Of a DNA stretch of 64,000 bases, positions 55,918 to 64,000 are shown piece after piece. Source of the stretch: Miscanthus floridulus (lineage: Eukaryota > Streptophyta > Magnoliopsida > Poales > Poaceae); NCBI RefSeq assembly GCF_019320115.1, contig NC_089591.1, positions 64,224,111-64,288,110 of the forward strand, written 5' to 3'. How positions within the stretch are numbered: position 1 is the stretch's first letter; each line of letters starts with the position of its first letter. Made by a program: the position numbers and the translations under genes. The notes beneath the pieces are model-generated. The model ran no database searches, was not told the origin of the DNA, and worked only from the letters and a program-made list of their open reading frames with translations.

Positions 55918-57107
55918 TGAGGACATGACACCCATGCAAATGACCATGTTTGGCACATGGTATGGAGGGTTAGGAGGCCAGCAAGGGTGTCCAAGTCAAG
56001 AAGGAGGCCCGAGGCTAATTCATTTCGAGTCTTCGAGATGGAGGCCCAAAGCAACTAAAGTTCGAGCCCATCTAGGAGTCCAGGAGCAGCACGTACTAAA
56101 AACGATGCCCAGCTCGCATACAGTGTCCATTTTGGGCGTTCTTTATATGGATGGTAAGATAATTTCATGGAGCTTCCAATGGCACTAGTCCCACCTTAAA
56201 ATTCAATCGAAGTCAATAGGAATCGTAGAAACAAGTGGACATCCAGAATCTGTCAGGGTGCTGCTCCACCATCGGCAACAACTTAATTTAGAGGTGAGCT
56301 CGTTCTTAAGTGATCCTTTTCATACTTTTGAGAATAGATTGCTACCTAATGATGCTATATTAATTAGGACAATTGCAAAGTGTCATGAGGGACTTAGAGG
56401 AAGAGGTGGAGACGATGATGACCAGCAAGGACGTCCAATAGAAACCGGAGTCCTGATCTAACATGGTTTCGAGTCTGCCTTGGTCTCTAGGACTAGTCTG
56501 CCTTAAACTGGTCACCCAGGACGCATCTGGACTCCGTTTTCGACAATACACATATGGTTGGAAAGCTAATTTGATAAGGAAGCCAATCCAAGTAGTCTCA
56601 CATCAAAAGGCCTCCAGAATCAACAGGAATTGTCAAAACAAGTCAGCGACCAGAATCTGCCAGGTTGCTGCATCACTATCTTTTGGTTCGATGGACCGTG
56701 TATCATGTTTGGGCCCACTATGGGGTGTGTCCAGGGTAGGCGATGACCCTAAGACCTTTATAATCATACACCACCACCATCATTAGGTTTTGGGGTTTTG
56801 CTTAGATTAATCTATCAAGAACAGTTTTATCGTTCATCGGTTTGTGAGACCCCAACTTCGTGAGATTAATCATTCATCTGCAATTTGGTTGCTTTCTTTG
56901 TTATTTTGCTTGTGTTCTTCATTGCTCAGGTAGGGATTAGCCTTCTTGGCGAGGTCAACTGGATTCGTGTCTCAGTTGATAACCAGAGGAGTTGTGGTGC
57001 TAAGATTACAGGGTTTGATCTTTCAATCTGAAGCCAGATCGGTGTATCATTCTCCACCACAACGATAGTTATCACTACCTGACGGAAGATCGAGATCCCT
57101 ATTCCCA
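55918..57107 (+). repeat. 5' LTR of the gag-only element
   Basis: About 1,190 bp, starting TGAGGACATGACACCC (repeated at 59,509) and ending CCCA before 'ttaag' and the PBS. Contains an internal near-duplication ('cagaatctg(t/c)cagg' at 56,243 and 56,650). Related to the solo LTR at 37,614. Confidence 0.7.
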
Positions 57108-57112
57108 TTAAG

Positions 57113-57131
57113 TGGTAATTAGAGCTTCAGG
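57113..57131 (+). promoter_or_regulatory. Primer binding site of the gag-only element
   Basis: TGGTAATTAGAGCTTCAGG resembles TGGTATCAGAGC, the initiator-Met tRNA site, with a small change in the middle. Confidence 0.6.
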
Positions 57132-58205
57132 TATTACCATCAGGTTTATCATTACCCTAGTTTTGTTTTATCTTTGTCCTATAAATCCAAAAAATTGCCC
57201 CACAAAAATATTTGTGTTAATCTTTGTTTTCTCCTTATCCTATCACCTGTTCTGCCGTTGCAATATTTTAATTTCAGTTTGCTTTATTGAATGGTCGTCC
57301 CTCGCATGTCATCATTTTGCTGTGTTTAGGTCTCATTCATATCTGGTTCCTGGTTCATGCTTTGAGTTTGCTGGTCAGCGTATTTTTTTGCAAAAGAAGT
57401 TTACTTAGTTAGAGAGTCCTATAATCTTTTTGACTCTATGTTGAAGTTTCCAATCTACTAATGCACTAATTAAAAACAAGGAGGCATTTTTAGAAAAAGC
57501 ATAGCAGGGAGCCTGCCTCATGTTTGCCAGTAACTTTACATTCAGTGCTGGAAGCTTTGGACTGCCTATAACCTTGTGTTTGAGCAGTGTAGTTCAACCT
57601 ATCCTTTTGCATAAAATCTTCTAGCTGTTCCTCGCCTGTAGAGTGCAGTTTGTTGTCAGGTTGAGTTGTAATATATTGCTGCAGTTTATGTTCTCTGGTT
57701 GAAAAAAAGAATAAAAGGCAAAGGTGCAAAAAAAGCCGCACCCTAAAAAAAGAGAAAAAAAAGAGCAAGAAAAAAAAGAAAGTGAAAAAAACAATTTAGA
57801 AGTGCTTGCATCCTTTGAGTTTTTGTGCCGAACTCTACTGTTGCTTTCTGGAACTAGGTCCGGGATGAGGTTAGGCCGACAACATAGACTAGCTTGGGAC
57901 TACTTTTCAATCTTGCAATTTCTGAATTAAATTATTGCTATTCCTTGCTACCATATTTTAAGCCTCCCAAGCTCCACATATATACTTCAGATCAGTACAG
58001 ATAAATGCCCTTGTAATCTTGGTACCACTGCCTCACAGGTTTCACGAACCAACCACCGGTTGTACCGTCCACTGCTTGCGTTGGTAAGAATATTGTAAGA
58101 GCTTGGTAAGACGCTTCCACTTGCTGTGAAAAGTGACACCACTACAACCACATAGTCGTTTGATAGGGATAATACTTTTGTGTTGTCTTTTGCTATCTTC
58201 TAACA
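57132..58205. other. Leader of the gag-only element
   Basis: Untranslated sequence with an A-rich stretch (57,700-57,800). No gene seen. Confidence 0.45.
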
Positions 58206-59449
58206 ATGATAGGTTATTTGTATCCACCGACTTATGATGGTATAGGTGCTGATGAGTACATGGAGTGGGAAATTGCCATAGATAACATATTTGCTACTCG
58301 CTTTATGTGTCAAGGAGGAAGGTAAAAAATGCAGCTAGTGTTTTGCGACATTCTGCTTTATCTTAGTGGGAGTCTTTAGATCCTTCTAATAAACCTCAAA
58401 CTTGGAATGATATGAAACTCCTTATACGAGAAACCTTTGTTAATCCACCTCCTGTTTTGACTTCATATGATGAGGTGCACCATTTAGAGGAAGAGTCTGT
58501 TGTTATTCTTCTTGCTATGACTAACCTTATGCTGGATAATGTACATAAGCGAGAGGATGACATGGAGGAAAATGAGGATCTCACAACCTCATATGCAAAT
58601 TCAGAACCATCACTTCACAATGCACCTATTACTCCTACTGAAAACATAGGTAATGCCCATGGTGGTACACTCACAGAAGGTGAAAATTGTCTTAATGTAC
58701 TAAATTTTTTCACAAACCATGCTATCATAGAGCAATTGTTAGTGGAATCCTCTCTTGATTTCTCTTTGTCACATGATAATTTGCTTGATGTTCCTTGTGA
58801 TAAAGATGAATTAGTTGATGCTACTTCAGTTTTACATGTTTTGGAACCAGTCACTTGTGTTAAAAATAAACATGTTATTCATATTGCTACTAAAATTGAT
58901 GAGCTCAAACTGTTGTCTTCTTTATATACTTTGGGTTACAATAAATTTGATGTTATGTGTAACCTAGATTGTTTGGAGGAGAGCCTTTTTAAATATTCTG
59001 ATTTGCCTTGGGTTTCTAAACACACATATCATGTTATTGGCAAATATAACAACAAGGGACAATATTTGATACATCGAGTATACATTTGTAGTAATATAAA
59101 TTTTCCTTTTGTTGTACAAGATTATGAATGTTTAGAGGGCAGCCATAATAATACAAACATTTTCTCATGTTCCTCAAAGAAACAAGTTCACTTCCAAGAA
59201 GGGGAGCATTGTTGGTTGCTACCTATGTCTGCTAGACCATCTATTCATGTATTGTCTTTGGTTAGTTCTAATCTTTTGCAGGATAGTGTTGAGATACATC
59301 GTGTGCATTCGGATCATGGAGTCTACATGCTTGCTGAAATTTTTATAAGAGATGACATGCTAGAAACTTGGAAACATGGTCACGTTCCTTCTCACAATTA
59401 TTTCAGTTCCCTTTGTCTTTGCAACCCCGTTCTCCTTTATGTTGTGTAG
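58206..59449 (+). pseudogene. Gag-like ORF of the non-autonomous element
   Basis: ATG 58,206 opens YPPTYDGIGADEYMEWEIAI and DNIFATRFMCQ, a typical gag N-terminus. A 1-nt frame change near 58,310 and a TAG at about 58,368 (in place of a conserved Trp) precede the long frame with WESLDPSNKPQTWNDMKLLI and RETFVNPPPV. The remaining 280 residues are acidic and rich in Leu, Val and His (VVILLAMTNLMLDNVHKRED, KHVIHIATKIDELKLLSSLY), with no zinc knuckle or enzymatic motif. The long open stretch, despite the broken start, suggests recent decay. Confidence 0.6.
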
Positions 59450-59508
59450 GATCAGTTTCATGCACAATCGACGCCGAGGACGGCTTTTTGTCAAGAAGAC
59501 GAGGATGA

Positions 59509-59590
59509 TGAGGACATGACACCCATGCATATGACCATGTTTGGCGCATGGTATGGAGGGTTAGGAGGGCAGCAAGGGTGTCATGTCCTC
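59509..59590. repeat. Truncated 3' LTR start ending in an inverted repeat
   Basis: The first 75 bp of the LTR. 'gatgaggacatgacaccc' at 59,507 and its exact complement 'gggtgtcatgtcctcatc' at about 59,574 flank it, forming an 18-bp-stem hairpin at the junction to the next element. Confidence 0.7.
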
Positions 59591-59620
59591 ATCAGTTTCC
59601 TTACTTGATGGAACCTTGTA

Positions 59621-60057
59621 ATGCTTGCAGACTACCGTCAAAGGGTTAAGGCACAGTTTGATGTGCTGGTGCAGGAGGCTAGGACCCAAAGTGACAAGTT
59701 CGACACCGTAGTCGTCAGAGTCAAACTGGTGCTTGACTGCGTCGACTTGGAGGCGGCTCCTCAGCTTGACCGCAAGCCACCGCGTTCGGACACCATCATT
59801 GAGAGGTGCAAGGCGGCGTGGGAGAACTTCAAGAGCTTCAACCACGATGCCATTATTACCGCTGTTACTCACGCCCTTACGGTGGTCTGGTCCCACTACC
59901 CAGCCATTGACCTTCAAGTGATAGGGATCGAATTCATAGGAGGAATGGGTGAGGTGGAGCACCAGTAGCTAGAGGATGAGGTGGAGGACGCAGCGAAGAA
60001 GCTGGCCGGTGACATCGACCTGTTCAGCGAGACAGACGGCGATGGCAAAGCTCGATG
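59621..60057 (+). pseudogene. Fragment of the antisense gene of the second Tat Gypsy (C-terminal domain)
   Basis: Plus-strand frame: YRQRVKAQFDVLVQEARTQS, IERCKAAWENFKSFNHDAII and VVWSHYPAIDLQVIGI, then, past a stop, a part with EDAAKKLAGDIDLF. It matches in order the C-terminal domain at 47,433-46,918 (ERCKQAWGWFQDF, HYPLIDLKRLEAG, LSSKIIGDINLCG). It is antisense to the pol remnants on its right, as expected for a Tat element. Confidence 0.75.
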
Positions 60058-60224
60058 ATATGCTCAAAGAGTATGCTATAATAACTGAATAGAGTAGTTA
60101 AAAACATGCAAGGGCGTAGATAGACATTTATGTGTATGTATAAATGTTGATATGTGCATGTTTATGTAGTTTGTAGTGTTGCGGTGAAGAAATTATTGTA
60201 GTATTAACCCTAACGCAATTATAC

Positions 60225-60745
60225 AGTATAAGTAGCATCCAAACAGTTAGTTCATTACTGAAATCTTTGGCCTTAGCTAGCCCATAGTCCATAATGTCGA
60301 GCGCGAAGCCCGTACACATGTAGGAGGAATAGGTATGACCAAGGAACCATAGCCGACCACTCATAACACAGAGCACGGAGCCCGTAGCACGTGTAGGGAG
60401 AGATCGGAGACACGGTCTTCTCTATAGAGAACAGAGCAGAACGTGTGTTGCTCAATAGTTGGTGAAATAACTTGGAAATAATGTAGTATAAGTAGCGTCC
60501 GAGCAGTTAGTTCTTCACTAAGCTCTTAGCCTTAGCTAGCCCATAGTCCATAACGTCGAGCGCGGAGCCCGTGCGCGTATCGGAGGAATAGGCATGACCA
60601 AGGAACTGTAGCCGACCATCCATAACATGGAGCATAGAGCCCGTAGCATGTGTAGGGAGAGATAAGAGAGTGGGTCTTCACCATAGAGCATAGAACAGAA
60701 CGTGTGCTGCTCGGTGGTCGGCGAAACATTTTGGAGATATGGAGA
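60225..60745. repeat. 260-bp tandem duplication in the 3' region of the second Tat Gypsy
   Basis: Units start at about 60,225 and 60,485. Both hold 'ttagctagcccatagtccat', 'gtagggagaga' and 'acagagcagaacgtgtg'-like text, about 85-90% alike by eye. Confidence 0.8.
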
Positions 60746-61033
60746 AACACGGTGGAGCAGTTATGGCGATCACATGTTGAAGTTCGTTAAGGAGTAGCTT
60801 AGAGCTCAGTGACCGTAAGTGGAGATTAAATCATAATGGAGAAATAATGGGGACAAATTATGGTGACCAAAACTTTATTCATCATGGAGTGGAGAATACA
60901 TATTTGGAGCGTTTCAAGGATAGAAACATATAAGGTGCTCAATGTGCCATGAATTGGGGATATCGATTCTGTCCAAGTCACGTAGGCAATAAGACCTAGG
61001 TTGGGTAACCTCTTTGACGACGTAAGGCCCTTC
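60746..61033. other. Spacer of the second Tat Gypsy
   Basis: Untranslated DNA between the duplication and the integrase end. No gene. Confidence 0.45.
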
Positions 61034-61999
61034 CTAGGGGGAGGAGAGCTTGTGCATCCCTTTAGTTTTTTGTTTTCTACGGAGAACAAGGTCATCGACA
61101 GTAAATGAACGACCTTTGATGTTGTGGTTGTAGTATCTCCGTAAGCCTTCTAGATATTTGGTTGTGCGGATGCAGGTGATTAGGCATTCCTCCTCGGCCC
61201 TATCAATGTCCTTTGTTCGAATAGCTATGGCTTGCTCTTCATCATAATTTTCCACCCTAGGTGCTCGAAAGGCAATGTCCGCTAGTTGTATGGCTTCTGA
61301 GCTATAGACCAAGAAATATGGAGACACACTGGTGCTACAACTAGCTTGAGTACGTAGTCCCCAAACCATAGCTGGTAGCTCTTTGAGCCATCTGCTCAGA
61401 TGCTTTTCTTCTTTCTAATATAGCCTCTTTTTTAGGGCATCAAGGATCATGTCGTTCGCCCGTTTGACCTAGTCATTGGCTCTAGGATGGGCAATGGAGA
61501 CGTATTTGATGGAGATGCATCGGTCTTCGTACAAGTCCAAAAATGATGGCCAGTAAACATAGTTCCAAGGTCGATGATAATGCTATTCGAGAGACCAAAT
61601 CTGTGGATGATATCTTCGAAGAGCTCGACTGCTTTCTTTGCAGTAGCCGAGACGAGCGGTTTATACTCGATCCACTTGGAGAACTTGTCGATGGCGACGT
61701 ATACATATTAGAAACCACCTAGCGCTAGCTTGAAAGGCCTGATCATATCCAGTCCCCAGCATGCAAAGGGCTAGGAAGCTAGGATGGTATGTAGTTCTTG
61801 TGCCGGCATGTGTATTTGCTTGGTGAAAAATTGGCATCCTTCACAACATCGGACGATGTCTTCTGCATCAAAGATGGCCATGGGCCAGTAAAAACTAGCT
61901 CAAAAAGCTTTGTCGACTAGGTTTCTCAAGGCTGCATGGTTACCATAGGAACCAGAGTGAATTTTGAGAAGTAGTTTCACTCCCTCTTCTTGGGTGATG
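61034..61999 (-). pseudogene. Integrase of the second Tat Gypsy, heavily broken
   Basis: Minus pieces: a core with VAIDKFSKWIEYKPLVSATA and NSIIIDLGTMFTG (second Asp), and a C-terminal stretch VWGLRTQASCSTSVSPYFLV, YSSEAIQLADIAFRAPRVEN, KYLEGLRRYYNHNIKGRSFT and VDDLVLRRKQK. Stops and frame changes occur throughout. Confidence 0.8.
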
Positions 62000-62206
62000 C
62001 ATTTCTACAGTATCCCTTTCTTGGCACTTTTCCTCAAAAAAATTGTCGTCCACTAGCACGTAATGCTTGCTTCGATAGATTAGGCATTCGGTTTCAATCT
62101 TGTCAGCGGGTACTTCAGTGCTGGTGAGGTACTTGATGAACTATTCCCTCCAATCGACGGCCGGTGAAGGTACCGTAAGTACCAGCTGCTCGGCGGGGGG
62201 AATTTC

Positions 62207-63130
62207 CTAAACTTCTTTTTCTTCCTTAATGGATGGCGCCAAAAGATCTTGAACAAAGACCCCTGGCAGAATCACGGCATGAGAGGAGCCTAACTTTGAT
62301 AGGTGGTCGACGAGCTGATTTTGATCTCGTACCACATGGTGGTACTCGATATCGTAGAATTTCTCTTCAAGCTTTCTGATTTCGATGCAATATGCATCCA
62401 TCTTGTCACTGGAGTAGGACCAGTCTTTGTTGAGCTGGTTGATGACCAGCGTAGAGTCCCCGTATACCATGAGGCATTTGACACTAAACTCAATGGCTAT
62501 ATGGAGTCCGTGGAGACATGCTTCGTATTCGGCGACGTTGTTGGAGGCCAGAAAATGTATCCGGAGAACATATCAAAGCTTATCCTTGGTCGGCATGATG
62601 AACAGAATGCCCGCACCAGCACCGTTGATGTTGAGAGTGCCATCAAAGTACATCACCTAGTCCTCAGGACAAGTAGCGGCTATGGGCTCTTGAATCTCGG
62701 TTCACTCAACGACGAAATCAGCGAGCGCCTAAGACTTGATGGTAGGTCTACTTCTGAATTCGATGGAGTAAGTACCGAGCCCGACAACCCACTTGATGAT
62801 ATGGCTGTTGGCCTCTTTGTTGCGGAGAATGTCCTCCAGAGGGAACTCGATGACCACGGTGATCTTGTAATACTCAAAGCAGTGGCGGAGCTTGCATGAC
62901 ATAATCAGAATGACGTACAGCAGCTTTTGGACCTGAGGATAATGAGTTTTGGGCTCATTAAGGACCTCGCTGATGAAGTAGACCGAATGTTGCACCTTAT
63001 AGGCATGCCTGGCCTCCTCACGTTCGAAGACGATAGTTGTGCTAATGACATGAGAAGTGGCAGCGATGTAGATCAGGAGAGTTTTATCAGGCCATGGCGC
63101 CATCATGATCGGAGGCCTTGTTAGGAACAA
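62207..63130 (-). pseudogene. RNase H region of the second Tat Gypsy
   Basis: Minus frames 63,130-62,729 (SEVLNEPKTHYPQVQKLLYV, KLRHCFEYYKITVVIEFPLE, DILRNKEANSHIIKWVV) and 62,470-62,207 (YGDSTLVINQLNKDWSYSSD, EIRKLEEKFYDIEYHHVVRD, PGVFVQDLLAPSI). They are separated by a frame-broken DGS-type RNase H start. Confidence 0.82.
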
Positions 63131-63140
63131 CTTGAGCTGC

Positions 63141-64000
63141 TCAAGAGCTGTGTCTACCTCCTCCGATCAGGAAAAGCGCTCGGAGGCCTTGAGGAGTTTG
63201 AAGAATGGTTGTCCCTTTTCGCCTAGGCGTGATATGAAGCGGCTTAAAGCAGCCATGCAACCTGTATGCTTCTATATATCCTTGATGCATGTTGGTCGTT
63301 TCATGTTGGTGATGGTGGAGACCTTGTCGAGGTTGGGTTTGATGCCACGTGCACTGACGATGTAGCCTAGGAGTATACTGGATGGAACTCCAAAGATGCA
63401 CTTTGAAGGGTTCAGGTTCCATCGGTATCTTTTTAGGTTGGCAAATGTTTCCTTGAGGTCAGCAATAAGATTGTCGGTGATCTTAGACTTGACGACCACA
63501 TCATTGATGTAAGCTTCGATGTTGTGCCCAATCTATTGATCGAGGCACATCTGGATGGCCCTTTGATAGGTTGCCCGGGTGTTCTTGAGTCCGAAGGACA
63601 TGGTGGTGTAGTAGTACGCATCGAAGGGCATGATGAACAATGTCTTGATCTTGTCTTCTTCCTTGAGAGAGATCTGGTGATAGCCGGAGTAACAGTCAAG
63701 GAAGGAGAGCAATTAGCAGCTGGCGGTGGAGTCTACAACCTCATCTATTCGAGGAAGATCGAAGGGGTCTTTAGGGCAGTGTTTGTTAAGATTAGTGTAA
63801 TCAACACACATTCTCCATTCTTTGTTCTTTTTTTTGAATGAGAATAGGGTTTGCTAACCACTCAGGATGATACACTTCTTTTATGAATCCGACAGCTAGG
63901 AGCCATTTTATTTCTACCCTAATAGCCTCCTTCTTATCTGGAGCGAATCGTCGAAGTTTCTACTTTATTGGTTTGGCGGTCGGTGAGACATTCAAGGAGT
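63141..64000 (-). pseudogene. Reverse transcriptase of the second Tat Gypsy, incomplete
   Basis: Minus pieces: a C-terminal stretch VVKSKITDNLIADLKETFAN, LKRYRWNLNPSKCIFGVPSS and ILLGYIVSARGIKPNLDKVS; the YSGYHQISLKEEDKIKTL-type and TMSFGLKNT-type segments in other frames at 63.5-63.7 kb; and NEWRMCVDYTNL-like coding near 63.8 kb. The part coding the Asp-Asp active site is shifted. The domain runs past the window end. Confidence 0.8.

Larger units (their letters stand above)
55918..59583 (+). mobile_element. Gag-only non-autonomous LTR retroelement, 3' LTR truncated
   Basis: A 5' LTR-like block (55,918-57,107) is followed by a Met-tRNA-type PBS, about 1.1 kb of leader, a gag-like ORF and then a copy of the LTR's first 75 bp (59,509-59,583). 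Sequence after that belongs to another element. There is no protease, reverse transcriptase or integrase, so it would rely on other elements. Confidence 0.7.
59590..64000 (-). mobile_element. Second Tat-type Gypsy element, decayed, minus strand, runs off the window
   Basis: From right to left on minus: reverse transcriptase (64,000-63,141), RNase H (63,130-62,207), integrase (61,999-61,034), a 3' region with a tandem duplication, and a plus-strand fragment of the antisense gene (59,621-60,057). The same architecture as 39,087-51,995 but much more mutated. No LTR lies in the window. Confidence 0.85.

Overview
This window is nuclear DNA of a grass, most likely a panicoid such as sorghum, maize, sugarcane or Miscanthus. 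The evidence is spliced genes with plant-type introns, an R/B/Lc-type bHLH gene whose protein resembles the maize anthocyanin regulators, CACTA elements carrying the TTTGCCGAGTG subterminal motif, and Tat-lineage Gypsy retrotransposons with an antisense gene. Species assignment is inference. There is no prokaryotic or organellar signal.

Bases 1-11,000 form a small gene island. It holds the 5' end of a leftward gene (1-780), a leftward three-exon gene for an uncharacterised nuclear-looking protein (1832-4190), a rightward HAD-family gene resembling the riboflavin-pathway phosphatase PYRP2 (5.8-8.4 kb), and a leftward R-like bHLH gene (8716-10,962). The R-like gene keeps its exon pattern, including a 15-nt micro-exon, but I count three reading-frame breaks and a damaged DNA-binding basic region. 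A 6.0-kb Copia element sits 34 bp upstream of its exon 2, and its first exon is not recognisable in the window. I read it as a dead pigment-regulator copy.

Bases 11,001-64,000 are nested transposons. The layers are: a Copia element on the minus strand (11,001-17,025, TSD CAATA); CACTA element 1 (about 17.4-24.4 kb) with a 264-bp-arm hairpin, TNP2 remnants on plus, and a minus-strand ORF set that includes a viroplasmin/RNase H1 N-terminal-like domain; two related non-coding LTR elements with 434-bp LTRs (24,937-29,371, TSD GCATC; and 29,933 to about 32,552, truncated), the first with an internal chimeric LTR and a MITE whose empty site is preserved in a duplicate; CACTA element 2 on the minus strand (about 32.6-54,971), whose TNP2 gene is split by a 12.9-kb Tat-lineage Gypsy (39,087-51,995, TSD GGGGA) and which also holds a solo LTR; a gag-only LTR element (55,918 to about 59,583) with the same LTR family as that solo LTR; and a second, decayed Tat-type Gypsy on minus from about 59.6 kb past the window end.

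None of the transposons looks coding-competent. The Gypsy at 39-52 kb is the youngest datable layer: its two 473-bp LTRs differ at 12 sites by eye, all transitions. The non-coding 434-bp-LTR elements share a primer-binding-site type, a core-promoter motif and a 3' 'gctcggggg' motif with the Tat Gypsy, which suggests (inference) that a Tat element mobilises them. The least ordinary structures are the dying R-like gene, the long hairpin in CACTA 1, the viroplasmin-like ORF, tRNA-promoter-like modules amplified inside CACTA 2, and the antisense multi-exon gene of the Tat elements, seen in two copies.
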